From NCBI RefSeq assembly GCF_006912135.1, contig NZ_VIRS01000001.1, positions 248,001 to 312,000 of the forward strand: 64,000 bases of DNA, given 5' to 3'. The notes below the pieces were generated by a model that saw only the letters and a list, made by a program, of their open reading frames with translations, was not told where the DNA came from and ran no database searches. Position 1 is the stretch's first letter. The number at the start of each line of letters is the position of its first letter. This stretch comes from Cryptosporangium phraense (lineage in GTDB: Bacteria; Actinomycetota; Actinomycetes; Mycobacteriales; Cryptosporangiaceae). The translations under genes were made by a program, and so were the position numbers. Of this stretch, positions 23,523-33,196 are shown one piece after another.

Positions 23523-26246
23523 CCAGGCCCAGTGACCGGGGTCGGCGAACGGCGCGCGGGACTCGGCGCGTTCGGTGACGACGGCCAGGGCGGCGGCGTC
23601 CAGGTCGGGGCGTTCGGCGGCCCAGGCGAGCAGGTCGTCGCCGGACGAGGTGCGGGCGCATTCCTGGGCCGCGTGCACGGCGGTGTAGACGTCGGCGCCG
23701 TCGGCCAGCGCGTCGGCGAGCCAGGTCGTGAGCACCGCGCCGGTCAGCGCGTCGACCGGGCGGGTGCTCGCGACGACCGCGGTGGCGCCGGCCCGGAGCA
23801 GCGTCGCGACGATCGGCGCGGGGACGGCGGCGCGGTCACCCGGGGCGAGCAGCACCGTCACCCCGGCCCAGGGCAGGGTGGCCAGGCGGGGCGGGGCGAG
23901 CCGGTCGGGCGAGCCGTCCGGACCGGCGAGCAGCAGGCCGCTGCGCCGCGGACGACGCGGGTCGGTGACGACCGGGACGGCCAGGTGCAGGAGCGGGGTC
24001 CCGGCCAGCGCGCCGGCGAGGCGGTCGGCGGTGACGGCCGGGCCGCAGATCGGCGTGGTGCCGAGGGTGCGGGCGGCGTGGGCGGCCGCGACCCGGGCGA
24101 ACGGCTGGTCCCCGAGCGGATCCGCGAACACCCACCCGGGCCCGCGCCCCGCGGGTGCGCCCGGCCCGCCTGCCGCGGCGGACCCCGGCCCATCGAGCAG
24201 CTCGGGCAGAACGGAGACGTCGGCCGAGGCGAACCGGGCCGACGGCAGGGAACCGGGGGCGACCAGCCGCACCGGGCCGGCCAGGCCGTCGAGCACCTCG
24301 CGGAGCTTCCGATCCACGGCCGACCCGGGCGCCCACTCTTCGAGCGCGATCGCCTCGGCCACCACCGGGACGTCAGGGGCAGCCGTGAGCAGATGGATAC
24401 TCCGCACTCCCGCGAACGCCACGACCAGCGTCGCCCCGCCCCGACCCGACCCGGAGCCGTCGGCGCGTTCGAGCAGCGCCAGCGCCTCGTCCGGACGTCC
24501 GAGCACGACCGAGGCCTCGGCGGCGTCCGCATAGGGCATGGTCGGCAGGGATCCGGCGCCGCGGGCGCGGAGCTCGTCGGCGGCGGCGCAGGCGTCGGCG
24601 AGCGTCGCCGCGGTGGACTCGGTGACCGTGCCGTCGACGAGGTCGAGCCGTCCCAGCGTGCCCTGCGCCGCCAGGCGCACCACCGGATCGTCGCTCGAGC
24701 CGAGCGCGACCAGCCGCTCGCGCAGCGGGGCGACCTCGGCGCCGCGGTCGGCGTCGACCAGGAATCGGACGAGCGCGGCCAGGGCCTCGGCCAGCGCCGC
24801 CGCCGCGCCCGGCGGCGCGAGGCCCGCCACCGCGAGGTGGCGGCCGGCCTCGGCCGACCCGACCGCCTCGCGCAGGTACTGCTCGGTGAGCGCGTCCGCG
24901 CCGTAGCGACGGCAGACCTCGGCCGCGGCCGCGGCGAGCTCGGTCAGCGTGACGCTGTCGGCGCCGCCGAGCTCGGCCAGAGCCCGGGCCCGCGGCACGA
25001 GCTCGAGCACCGCCAGCTCGGCGGCCAGCCGGCACTGGCCGACGATCGCGACGAGCTCGGTGCGGGCGTCCCCGAGCGCCGCGGCCTGGGTCCGGGCCCG
25101 CTCCAGCAGCCCCCAGGCGGCCGCGTCGTCGCCGCGGAGCAGCGCGAGCCGCCCCTGCCCGGCCCAGACCCGCGGCAGCACGTGGGCCGCGCCCAGCGAC
25201 GACCACATCACGTCGGCGAGCTGCAGCTTCGCGTCCGCGTCGGCCAGGCGGTACTCGGCCAGCAGCGCCTCGGCCTCCTCCAGCGACCGCATCCCGACCG
25301 TCGCCGGTGCGCCGACCGCGACCACCGACGCGACGTCGGGCCGCAGACCCTGGGTCACGGCCTCGGCGGCCGCGCGGAACGCCGGGTGGGCGGTCGTCGG
25401 CAGCTGACCCGCGGCCGCGCGGCGCTGCGTCTCGGCCTCGACCGCCCGGACGCGCGCCGCGTAGCCCTCGGTGTAGTGCTGCGGGTCGGGGGCGACGGAC
25501 CGGGAGCGGGCCAGGTCGTGGGCGCGGACGAACGCGTCGGCCGCGGTCGGCGGGTCGCAGTCCCGGGCCGCGCCGGCCAGCGCGACGACCGCGGTGTACT
25601 CGTCGGACGGGGACTCGGCCTCGCGGAGGAGCGCGGCCGCGGCCCGGAGCCGCTCGACGCCGGGCTCGACCCGGCCGCGGCGGCAGAGCTCCCGGCCGAG
25701 CGAGAGCAGCATCGTGGCCCGGTCGGCCGGGGCGACGCCGGGCTGGTCGAGCGCCTCCTGGTAGTAGCCGGCGGCGCGCGGGTCGTCGGCCCGGGCGAGC
25801 AGGTCGGCGTAGTTGCGCAGGACCGTCACCCGGCCCGGGCCGGGCGGAACCGTGCGGACCAGCTGGACGGCCTGCCGGAAGTAGCCGTCGGCGCGCTCCA
25901 GGTCGGAGGCCGCGAGCTCGACGAACGCCATCCCGCTGACCGCGGCCCCGGCCAGGTGCGGGTCGCCCAGCGCCTCGGCGACGTCGAGCGCGGCGCTGTA
26001 GTAGCCGCGGGCCGCGTCGAGCCGGCCCGACGTGCGGGCGCACTGGCCGAGCAGCCGGTAGGCGAGGAACCCGTTGGTGTGCGGGCCGACCTCGGTGACC
26101 AGCGGCAACGCCCCGGCCAGGAGTTGTTCGGCCTCTGTCGCGCGGCCCTGTTCGAGCAGCGTGTGGCCGCGGACGACGTGATCGCGGAGCGCGGCTTCGG
26201 GGGTGACGTCGGGGTGCCGACGCTCCCGCCGACCCCTACCGAACAT
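23499..26246 (-). CDS. TPR protein with C-terminal CHAT-like domain lacking catalytic residues
   Basis: 915 residues from ATG 26246. The N-terminal two thirds are TPR-like helical repeats (for example LLEQGRATEAEQLLAGALPL and SDLERADGYFRQAVQLVRTV). The C-terminal 200 residues align with CHAT caspase-like domains: the end pattern GATAVVASTRPVDALTGAVL and HWAWLTAYGLR is typical. Yet the usual HLACHG is LLHLAVPVV and the usual LSAC.TG is VLLAPGDR, so both the catalytic His and Cys are absent. It is thus probably a binding or scaffold pseudo-protease. Divergent from the AAA ATPase at 26364 across 117 bases. Confidence 0.8.
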   Translation of the reverse strand: MFGRGRRERRHPDVTPEAALRDHVVRGHTLLEQGRATEAEQLLAGALPLVTEVGPHTNGFLAYRLLGQCARTSGRLDAARGYYSAALDVAEALGDPHLAGAAVSGMAFVELAASDLERADGYFRQAVQLVRTVPPGPGRVTVLRNYADLLARADDPRAAGYYQEALDQPGVAPADRATMLLSLGRELCRRGRVEPGVERLRAAAALLREAESPSDEYTAVVALAGAARDCDPPTAADAFVRAHDLARSRSVAPDPQHYTEGYAARVRAVEAETQRRAAAGQLPTTAHPAFRAAAEAVTQGLRPDVASVVAVGAPATVGMRSLEEAEALLAEYRLADADAKLQLADVMWSSLGAAHVLPRVWAGQGRLALLRGDDAAAWGLLERARTQAAALGDARTELVAIVGQCRLAAELAVLELVPRARALAELGGADSVTLTELAAAAAEVCRRYGADALTEQYLREAVGSAEAGRHLAVAGLAPPGAAAALAEALAALVRFLVDADRGAEVAPLRERLVALGSSDDPVVRLAAQGTLGRLDLVDGTVTESTAATLADACAAADELRARGAGSLPTMPYADAAEASVVLGRPDEALALLERADGSGSGRGGATLVVAFAGVRSIHLLTAAPDVPVVAEAIALEEWAPGSAVDRKLREVLDGLAGPVRLVAPGSLPSARFASADVSVLPELLDGPGSAAAGGPGAPAGRGPGWVFADPLGDQPFARVAAAHAARTLGTTPICGPAVTADRLAGALAGTPLLHLAVPVVTDPRRPRRSGLLLAGPDGSPDRLAPPRLATLPWAGVTVLLAPGDRAAVPAPIVATLLRAGATAVVASTRPVDALTGAVLTTWLADALADGADVYTAVHAAQECARTSSGDDLLAWAAERPDLDAAALAVVTERAESRAPFADPGHWAWLTAYGLR

Positions 26247-26363
26247 GCCCGTCCCCGATCTTCGACCGACCCCGGCAGGGTAACGAGCCCGGACAAGTCG
26301 TGCGGTCTCGAGCTCGACGGGCGGATCCGGATAGGGGTTGCGGTGGCGGGGTAGCAACGAAGG

Positions 26364-27914
26364 GTGGAGCCGAACACGCCCTTCGCCCTGCGGCCCGACC
26401 TGCGGACGTTCACGCACGCCGGCTGCACGATCACGCTCGTGGACGCCGAACGGATCCTGGCCGCCGCCGACGGGCCGCGGGTGGAGCTGCTGTCGGGCGT
26501 CGCTTTCCCGCCGCCGGTCCGGTCGGTGGCGCTGTCGCTGGCCCACGAGGACACGGAGTTCTTTCTGGACGCGAGCATCCGGACCGGCACCGAGTCGGGC
26601 GAGCGGGCCGGGGTGACCGTGCTCGGGAACGACCCGATCGGCGTCTTCCTGTCCCGGCGGGTCGAGTCCGGGGATCCGTGGGCGACGCGGCTGGTCGACG
26701 GCGTCTCGTCGGTCATCGGGAACTTCTCCCGCCGCCTGGATCAGACCCGGGAGGATCAAGACCGGTCTTCGGACGCCTCGCCGGCCGACGTCCTCGACGT
26801 CGAGGCCGAGGTGTCCGACCAGGCCAGCGGCGTCGTCGCGACCGCGCGCACGGCCGAGCGCACGATCGTCCTCCGCTCGACGGTTCCCGCCGCCGAGATG
26901 TCCGTGGCCCACCTCGAAGGCTTCTGCCGCCTCGTTCTCGACGCGGTGGCCGACGCCACCGGCCCCGACGCACTCGTCGGCCAGGTGATCACGGTCTCGG
27001 CGACGTCCGGCGGCCCCGACCGGGTGACGCTCGACCAGGTCGGCGGGCTCGACGACATCGTCGCCCAGCTCCGCGAGATCGCCGCGTCGTTCCGCCACCC
27101 TCAGGCCCTGGCCCGCTGGGGCGCCAAGCGCCCGCAGGGCGCGCTGTTCTACGGCCCCCCGGGCACCGGCAAGACCATGCTCGCCCGCGCGCTCGCGAAC
27201 GAGATCGGCGCCCGGTTCCGGGAGATCCGGACGACCGAGATCCTCGACAAGTGGCTCGGCTCGTCCGAGCGGAACATCAAGCAGATCTTCCGCGACGCCC
27301 GGCGCTACTCCGAGCCGACCGTGATGCTGTTCGACGAGTTCGACACGATCATCGGCTACGCCAGCGAGGGCGGCGACGCCGCCAGCCAGGCCATCAACTC
27401 GGTCGCCGGCATCTTCAAGCAGGAGATGAACACGCTGGTCGACGCGAACCCGAACGTCTTCGTGGTCGCGACGACGAACTTTCCCGAGCGGATCGACCCG
27501 TCGCTGGTGCGGTCGGGGCGGTTCGACATCAAGCTCGCGGTGCCCGCTCCGGACGCCACCGGCCGCGCCCAGATCCTGGCCAAGATGATCCGTCAGCTCA
27601 TCGTCGAACACGAGGTACCGGGGTTCCGGATGTTCGCCGACGACGTCGACATCGCGGCCTGCGCGACGCTGAGCCAGGGGCTGACCGGCGCGGACCTGGC
27701 CGAGGTGCTGCGCCGGGCGCAGCTCTCCAAGGCGATGCGGGAAGCGCGCACCGGCTCGCCGGCGTCGGCGATCAGCCAGGAGGACCTCCGCCGGCAGATC
27801 GCCGACGTCCGCGCGTCGGCCGCGCCGCGCCCGCGTCCTCAGGGCCTCCCGTTCCTAGGCCGCCCCTGGCCGGCGACCCCCCGCCCGGAGAATCCCGACA
27901 CCCCCGAGTCGTAG
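26364..27914 (+). CDS. AAA+ ATPase (classic FtsH/Cdc48-like module)
   Basis: 516 residues from GTG 26364. About 200 N-terminal residues match nothing I recognise. Then comes a full AAA module: VTLDQVGGLDDIVAQLREIA, Walker A FYGPPGTGKTMLARALANE (near 263), Walker B TVMLFDEFDTIIGYASEGG (near 319), sensor 1 VFVVATTNFPERIDPSLVRS and the Arg of GRFD. The C-terminus after residue 480 is Pro-rich. Likely a remodelling ATPase, with no protease domain. Divergent pairing with the TPR/pseudo-CHAT protein suggests a common task. Confidence 0.88.
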   Translation: MEPNTPFALRPDLRTFTHAGCTITLVDAERILAAADGPRVELLSGVAFPPPVRSVALSLAHEDTEFFLDASIRTGTESGERAGVTVLGNDPIGVFLSRRVESGDPWATRLVDGVSSVIGNFSRRLDQTREDQDRSSDASPADVLDVEAEVSDQASGVVATARTAERTIVLRSTVPAAEMSVAHLEGFCRLVLDAVADATGPDALVGQVITVSATSGGPDRVTLDQVGGLDDIVAQLREIAASFRHPQALARWGAKRPQGALFYGPPGTGKTMLARALANEIGARFREIRTTEILDKWLGSSERNIKQIFRDARRYSEPTVMLFDEFDTIIGYASEGGDAASQAINSVAGIFKQEMNTLVDANPNVFVVATTNFPERIDPSLVRSGRFDIKLAVPAPDATGRAQILAKMIRQLIVEHEVPGFRMFADDVDIAACATLSQGLTGADLAEVLRRAQLSKAMREARTGSPASAISQEDLRRQIADVRASAAPRPRPQGLPFLGRPWPATPRPENPDTPES

Positions 27915-27987
27915 CGCGTGCCGGCGTCCGCCGGCGCGACCCGACCGCGCGGCCCAGCGCTGGCCGACCGTGGGGTCCCCGGCCAGA

Positions 27988-29724
27988 TCACCGGGCCAGG
28001 ATCGTCCGGAGCGCGGCTCCCAGCGCGGCGGCGGGATCGGCCGGCAGCGTCTCCACCCGGTGACCGACATAGTTGTCCGGCCGGGTCAGCACCGCTCCGG
28101 TGTCCCCGACCCCGCGCACCGCCGCCCAGTCCCCGTAGAGGTCCTCGTACTCCGCCCCGGGCCCGATCGCCACCACCGCGATCTCCACCCCCAGCTCCGC
28201 GCCCACGGACGCCGCCGCGTCCGCCCAGGCCTCCCCGCCGACGCCGGTGAGCAGCGTGAACCGCCCGTGGCCGCCGAGGTCGAGCGTCGAGAGCCGCGAG
28301 GACCCCCGGCCGACCCAGGCGTGCGGCACCTTCGCGCCCGGCACCGTCGTCGCGAAGTGGAACAGCTCGTCGTCGCGGGGGTTCTCGGCCGCGGTCCCGT
28401 CCGGGACCACCGCCGGCGACACGTACCGCTGGTTCAGCTCGACCCCGTGGGTGTTGAACTCGTAGTCCTTGAACGCCACGGCCTCGCGCAGCGCCTGGCG
28501 CTGCTTGTCGGCGCCGGGGTTCTTCCGCGCGGCCATGTTGACCTGCATCTGGTCGGGATCCTCGGTCGAGAGCAACCCGAGCGCGTCGAAGATCCGACGG
28601 GTGTCGCCGATGCTCTGGTTGGCCCGGTTCACGATCTGCTTCCCGATCGGCGCCCGCTCGGCGGTGTACGTCTCGAGCAGCTCCGGCCCGGCCGTCCCCT
28701 TGAGCACGTGAGCGAGCTTCCAGGCCAGGTTGTAGGCGTCCTGAATGGACGTATTGGACCCCAGCCCGTTCGACGGCGGGTGCCGGTGCACGGCGTCCCC
28801 GGCGCAGAACACCCGGCCGGAGGAGTACCGCTCCGCGTACAGGTGGTTCACCGTCCAGGCCGACGACGACGTGATCCGCACCGGCACCGACGGGTCCCCG
28901 ATCAGCTGGTGCGCGATCCGGCGCGCGTACTCCTCGGTGAGATCCGGCGGCGAGCCGTTGATGTCGTAGCCCCAGACGATCAGCCACTCGTGCCACGGGC
29001 GCACGCACCGGACCAGCCCCATCCCGATGCCGCCGACGTCCGATCCGGTCTGCAGCACCCAGTACAGCGTGCTCGGCCGGTGGGCCACGAACCGGGTCAG
29101 GTCGGCCTCGAACACGATGTTGATCGAACCGGCCACGCCCATCTGCCCGACCGTCGGCAGCCCGATGTCGGCCGCGACCTGCGATCGCCCGCCGTCGGCC
29201 CCGATCAGGTACTTGGCCCGGATCTCGTACTCGTCGCCCCGGAGCCGGTCCCGCACCGTCGCGGTGACACCGGAAGCGTCCTGGGTCAACGAGACGTACT
29301 CCGTGTCGTACCGGAATCTCGTCCCGCGGGCGATCGCCGCGTTCACCAGCACCGGCTCCATCAGGTGCTGCGGCATGTCGCAGATCGACGTCGGCGAGGC
29401 CAGGTCGTGCTCGGCCTTGCGCGCCGGATGCGTGTACCAGGTGTGCAGCCGGCCCAGCTCCTCCCCGGCCAGCGACGTGCAGAACGGCGTGTCGCCCATC
29501 AGGTGCTGCGGCGTCGCTTGCGCGACGACGGTCTCCTCGAGACCGGCGTCCCGCAGGACCTCCATCGTGCGCTGGTTCGTGATGTGCGCGCGTGGGGTGT
29601 CGGCCAGCCGCGAGTACTTGGTGACGACGACGTTGGGGACGCCGTAGGTGCTGAGCAGCAGTGCCGCGGCCCCACCGGCCGGGCCGCTACCGACGACGAG
29701 GACGTCCGTTTCCACCTGGGCCAT
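27988..29724 (-). CDS. FAD-dependent aromatic monooxygenase (TfdB-like phenol hydroxylase)
   Basis: 578 residues, ATG 29724 with GAGGTG upstream. The three flavin motifs are present: VLVVGSGPAGGAAALLLSTY, YLIGADGGRSQVAADIGLP, and VFCAGDAVHRHPPSNGLGSN followed by TSIQDAYNLAWKLA. The length and the long C-terminal thioredoxin-like region fit the 2,4-dichlorophenol/resorcinol hydroxylase group. It lies nine bases downstream of the maleylacetate reductase-dioxygenase fusion, so it probably makes hydroxyquinol (1,2,4-trihydroxybenzene) from resorcinol or a related phenol. The exact substrate is inferred from context only. Confidence 0.9.
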   Translation of the reverse strand: MAQVETDVLVVGSGPAGGAAALLLSTYGVPNVVVTKYSRLADTPRAHITNQRTMEVLRDAGLEETVVAQATPQHLMGDTPFCTSLAGEELGRLHTWYTHPARKAEHDLASPTSICDMPQHLMEPVLVNAAIARGTRFRYDTEYVSLTQDASGVTATVRDRLRGDEYEIRAKYLIGADGGRSQVAADIGLPTVGQMGVAGSINIVFEADLTRFVAHRPSTLYWVLQTGSDVGGIGMGLVRCVRPWHEWLIVWGYDINGSPPDLTEEYARRIAHQLIGDPSVPVRITSSSAWTVNHLYAERYSSGRVFCAGDAVHRHPPSNGLGSNTSIQDAYNLAWKLAHVLKGTAGPELLETYTAERAPIGKQIVNRANQSIGDTRRIFDALGLLSTEDPDQMQVNMAARKNPGADKQRQALREAVAFKDYEFNTHGVELNQRYVSPAVVPDGTAAENPRDDELFHFATTVPGAKVPHAWVGRGSSRLSTLDLGGHGRFTLLTGVGGEAWADAAASVGAELGVEIAVVAIGPGAEYEDLYGDWAAVRGVGDTGAVLTRPDNYVGHRVETLPADPAAALGAALRTILAR

Positions 29725-29733
29725 GGGGGCACC

Positions 29734-31686
29734 TCATCCGATCCGGAACGTGTAGGTGAGCTCACGCCACTCGCCGGGCTTTCCGTCCGGCCGCGAACCC
29801 CCGCCGGGGCCGAAGTCGACGATCAGGTCGTCCTTGACCCCGAACACCGTGTCGGAGTCGAGGTAGGCGCCGCCGTCGACGAACAGCTGCGTGATCAGCC
29901 GCCGGTGCCCGGGGGCGTCGATCAGGAAGTGCAGGTGCGGCGCCCGGTACGGATGGCGTCCGGTCGCGGTGAGCATCGCGCCGACCGGCCCGTCGACCGG
30001 GATCGGGTACTCCGACGGCAGGATCGTCCAGAACCGCACGTGCCCGTCGGCCTCGCTGTGCAGCCGGCCGCGGAGCACCGGCCCGTCGAGGTCGGGCAGC
30101 TGCAGGTCGTAAAACCCGTCCTCGTTGCTCTGCCACACGTCGACGGTGGCGTCGGCGATCGGCTCTCCGTTCACACCTTCGATGCGGACGTCCACCCAGA
30201 GCGGGGTTCCGGGCAGACTGCCGGAGATGTCGGCGCCCGGAGCCACCGGCGGCGGGCCGGGTACGTAGAACGGGCCGAGCACCGCCGACGGGGTCGTGTC
30301 GGGCGTGCGGGAGTTCGTCAGCAGGTCGACCATGCTCGAGACGCCGAGCGTGTCCGAGAGCAGGACGAACTCCTGGCGCGTGGGGCTGGTGATCTCGCCG
30401 GTGCGGGTGAGGAAGTCGATCGCGTACTGCCACTCGTCCTGGGTGACGTCGTTGTCCTCGGCGAACGCGTGCAGCCGGCGGACCAGGTCGGTGACCAGCT
30501 GCTTGGTCCGGGGATCGGGGGTGCCCGCGAAGCTGGCGACGACCTGCTCGGTGAGCCAGGAGAAGTCCGGGGCCCCGGCCGGCCTCGTCCCGGCCAGCGC
30601 GTCGGCGAGCAGCCCGGCGATGCCGTCTTCGGTGACCTCACGCGGATTCGGGTACGGCTTGGCGGTCGCGAGCTTCGCCGCGGCGGGGATGTCGTCGCGC
30701 TTCAGGCCGAGCTCCGCGAGCGAGGTGGGCCCGCCGACCTCCACGACGAAGTCGTACATCATCGCCGCGGCGTCCTGCCCGCGCGCCGAGCGTCCAGCGA
30801 ACGCCGGCCCATCGGCCCCACCGTCGCCGGGGCGCGAGGCGGCGAGCGCCGTCGCGACGCGGGCCATCGCTTCGGGCGCCGCGGCGGCGTTGTAGGCCAT
30901 CGCGTGCGGCAGGACGACCGTGTGCGTCTCGGCGTGCGGCAGCCCGAACGACCCACCCAGCGTGTGGCACAGCTTGTGGTGCAGGCCCATCCCGACCGCA
31001 CCCAGACACGTCCCGGCCAGCCAGGCCCCGGCCAGCGCGTCAGCCCGGGCGTCGGCGTCGTCGGGCGCGGCGACGATCCGGCGCAGCCCCGACGCCAGCA
31101 GCGTGATCGACTGCACCGCCATCGCGTCCACCGCCGGGTTGGCGTCGGCCGAGTACAGCGCCTCGACCGCGTGGGCCATCGCATTGACGCCGCTGACCAC
31201 CGACAACCCGACCGGCATCCCGAGCGTCAGGTCGACGTCGTAGATCACGGTCGCGGGCAGGATCCCGGGCTCGGTACGCGTCGTCTTGACGCCGTCGGAC
31301 GTCTCGCCGAGCGTCGGCGTCACCTCCGAGCCGGCGTACGTGGTGGCCACCGCGACCAGCGGGATCCCCCGCCGTACGGCGACGGCCTTGCCGAGCCCGG
31401 TCGCCGAGCCGCCGCCGATCGAGACCACGCAGTCGACGTCGCCGGCCGCGGCCAGCGCCCGCTCGGTGACCTCGACCGGAGTGTGCATCGCAGCCCCGTC
31501 GAACCGGGCCGCGACGAGATCGCCCAGCCCCTCGGCGGCCCGTGCGACGACGTCCGGCTGCGACGAGCCCGACACCAGCAGCGCCCGCTGGCGGCCCAGG
31601 CGCTCGACCTCCCCCCGCAGATCGGCCAGCGTGCCTGCACCGAACAGCACCCGCACCGGATGAGCGGCGTAAATGAAACCCCGCAC
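29734..31686 (-). CDS. Fused maleylacetate reductase - hydroxyquinol 1,2-dioxygenase
   Basis: About 650 residues in one frame. Residues 1-350 are an iron-type alcohol dehydrogenase of the maleylacetate reductase group (GFIYAAHPVRVLFGAGTLAD, VVSIGGGSATGLGKAVAV, GLHHKLCHTLGGSFGLPHAE). Residues 360-650 are an intradiol dioxygenase: TSPTRQEFVLLSDTLGVSSM, AVLGPFYVPGPPP, then the Fe3+ ligands in DGFYDL, HPYRAPHLHFLI. One protein would therefore open hydroxyquinol to maleylacetate and reduce it to 3-oxoadipate. Two GTGs (31689, 31686) follow GGAGG; the second has better spacing. First gene of the catabolic unit; the AraC gene upstream likely regulates it. Confidence 0.92.
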   Translation of the reverse strand: MRGFIYAAHPVRVLFGAGTLADLRGEVERLGRQRALLVSGSSQPDVVARAAEGLGDLVAARFDGAAMHTPVEVTERALAAAGDVDCVVSIGGGSATGLGKAVAVRRGIPLVAVATTYAGSEVTPTLGETSDGVKTTRTEPGILPATVIYDVDLTLGMPVGLSVVSGVNAMAHAVEALYSADANPAVDAMAVQSITLLASGLRRIVAAPDDADARADALAGAWLAGTCLGAVGMGLHHKLCHTLGGSFGLPHAETHTVVLPHAMAYNAAAAPEAMARVATALAASRPGDGGADGPAFAGRSARGQDAAAMMYDFVVEVGGPTSLAELGLKRDDIPAAAKLATAKPYPNPREVTEDGIAGLLADALAGTRPAGAPDFSWLTEQVVASFAGTPDPRTKQLVTDLVRRLHAFAEDNDVTQDEWQYAIDFLTRTGEITSPTRQEFVLLSDTLGVSSMVDLLTNSRTPDTTPSAVLGPFYVPGPPPVAPGADISGSLPGTPLWVDVRIEGVNGEPIADATVDVWQSNEDGFYDLQLPDLDGPVLRGRLHSEADGHVRFWTILPSEYPIPVDGPVGAMLTATGRHPYRAPHLHFLIDAPGHRRLITQLFVDGGAYLDSDTVFGVKDDLIVDFGPGGGSRPDGKPGEWRELTYTFRIG

Positions 31687-31776
31687 CACGCCTCCTCGAC
31701 CTCGCTGTCGCGGCCGAGTATCCCCGCACCCGGCCGACCTGGTCCTGCACGATCCTGCTACGCCGTCGGCACGAAA

Positions 31777-32637
31777 TCAGCGCCGCAACGCGGCCGGGGT
31801 GACTCCGCGGTGGGTGCGCATCACCCGGGTCAGGTGCTCCTGGTGCGAGAAACCGCAGCGGGTGGCGATCTCGGCGATCGACAGCGCGCGGTTGCGCAGC
31901 AGACGGGTCGCCGCGTCGAGGCGCACCCGCAGCAGGTACTGGTGGGGCGCCAGGCCGGTGCGGGCCTTGAACTGGCGGGAGAACTGGCTGACGCTCAGCC
32001 CGGCCGCGTCGGCCATCGCGGCCAGCGGCACCGGCTCGCCCAGCCGGGCGTCGAGCAGGCCGGTGACGGCCGCGAACTGCCGATCGCCCAGCCCGGCCGC
32101 CCGCCTCGACGTCAGCCGCCGGTTCGAGTGCCCGCGGGCGAGCTGGGCGGCCAGCAGCGTCCCGAGCTGGTCGACGTAGGTCCGGGCGGCCGGCTCCCAC
32201 GACGTCAGCACGCCGTCGAGCGCCAGCACGACCTGCTCCAGCAGCGGATCCCGGGCCCCGAGCTCCTCGACCAGGTCCACCGCCGGGCCGTCGTGCGCCT
32301 GCTGCAGGACGTCGTCACGCAGGTAGACGTGCACCGTGTCGAGCGGGCCACCCAACCGGACCGTCAGGTCCTTCCCGGCCGGGTGGACGAAGAACCCGCC
32401 CGGCGGGACCGTCCGCGACGAGGTCAGCCCACCGTGACCGCGGGAGACCGTCACCGGACCGTCGCGGTGCAGGATCACCAGGTGCGTCCGGGCGCCCTCG
32501 AACGCGGCCGAGTACGGCTGCTCGCGCTGCGTGGAGACGTAGAGACCGGCCCAGCCGAGCCCGGTGCTCGTGCGCTGCGGCCGCACCCACGGCTGGCGGA
32601 GGATGCCGTTGGTGTCGCCCAGGGACAACTCCTCCAT
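31777..32637 (-). CDS. AraC-family transcriptional regulator
   Basis: 286 residues from ATG 32637; a GTG at 32673 would add 12. The C-terminal domain has two HTHs: PLAAMADAAGLSVSQFSRQF with KARTGLAPHQYLLRVRLDAA, and SIAEIATRCGFSHQEHLTRV. The N-terminal cupin-like part (HLVILHRDGPVTVSRGHGG) should bind an effector, likely an aromatic compound. It is followed 90 bases later by the hydroxyquinol operon on the same strand, so it is the probable activator. Divergent from the DsbA-like gene at 32677. Confidence 0.9.
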   Translation of the reverse strand: MEELSLGDTNGILRQPWVRPQRTSTGLGWAGLYVSTQREQPYSAAFEGARTHLVILHRDGPVTVSRGHGGLTSSRTVPPGGFFVHPAGKDLTVRLGGPLDTVHVYLRDDVLQQAHDGPAVDLVEELGARDPLLEQVVLALDGVLTSWEPAARTYVDQLGTLLAAQLARGHSNRRLTSRRAAGLGDRQFAAVTGLLDARLGEPVPLAAMADAAGLSVSQFSRQFKARTGLAPHQYLLRVRLDAATRLLRNRALSIAEIATRCGFSHQEHLTRVMRTHRGVTPAALRR

Positions 32638-32676
32638 CGCCGCATAATAGTCGGAGAACGAGCTACCGTTCACGGT

Positions 32677-33189
32677 GTGACCGAGGCTCCCGCCATTGAT
32701 CTGAACCGCCACGTCTACGGCAATCCGGACGCGGAGATCACCGTCGTCGAGTACGGCGACCTGGAGTGCCCGTACTGCGGTGCGGCCGCACCGGTGCTCC
32801 ATGAGCTGGTCGACAGCTCGAACGGCCGGGTCCGGCTGGTGTTCCGCCACTTCCCGCTGTTCGAGATCCACCCGTTCGCGCTCACCGCGGCGCTGGCCGC
32901 GGAGTCGACCGGTGAGCAGTTCTGGGACTTCGTCTGGGTGCTGTTCAAGCACCAGGCCAAGCTCTCCGACCCCGACCTGCAGCACTGGGCCGAGAAGGTC
33001 GGCGTCGCCGACCCGGCCTCGGTCACCGGCGAGGCCGCGCAGGCGGCCCGGGCCGCGGTCGAGGCCGACTACGCCTCGGGCGTCGCGCTCGGGGTCCGGG
33101 GCACGCCGACGCTCTGCATCAACGACCGGCTGTACACCGGCCGGGTCGAGCTGCGCGAGCTCCGCGCCGCGCTGGGTCTCACTCGGTAG
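32677..33189 (+). CDS. DsbA-family thioredoxin-fold protein
   Basis: 170 residues from GTG 32677. The redox motif CPYC lies in VVEYGDLECPYCGAAAPVLH and the cis-Pro loop in RGTPTLCINDRLYTG; the helical insert is in between, as in DsbA/DSBA-like oxidoreductases. No signal peptide is visible, so it is cytoplasmic unless the start is further upstream. The following gene on the opposite strand is NhaA; NhaA-thioredoxin pairs and fusions are known in actinobacteria, so their adjacency may be meaningful. Confidence 0.9.
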   Translation: MTEAPAIDLNRHVYGNPDAEITVVEYGDLECPYCGAAAPVLHELVDSSNGRVRLVFRHFPLFEIHPFALTAALAAESTGEQFWDFVWVLFKHQAKLSDPDLQHWAEKVGVADPASVTGEAAQAARAAVEADYASGVALGVRGTPTLCINDRLYTGRVELRELRAALGLTR

Positions 33190-33196
33190 CCGGGCC

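Noticed and set aside
27918-27936. Small GCCGGCG/CGCCGGC hairpin after the AAA ATPase gene
   Set aside because: Only seven paired bases with a two-base loop; such matches are frequent by chance at this GC content.
27970-32676. A 4.7-kb open plus-strand frame ahead of the DsbA-like gene
   Set aside because: It is antisense to the FAD monooxygenase, fusion enzyme and AraC genes, is rich in Arg/Pro/His without domains, and reflects the absence of stop codons in GC-rich DNA. Only the part from 32677 is real.
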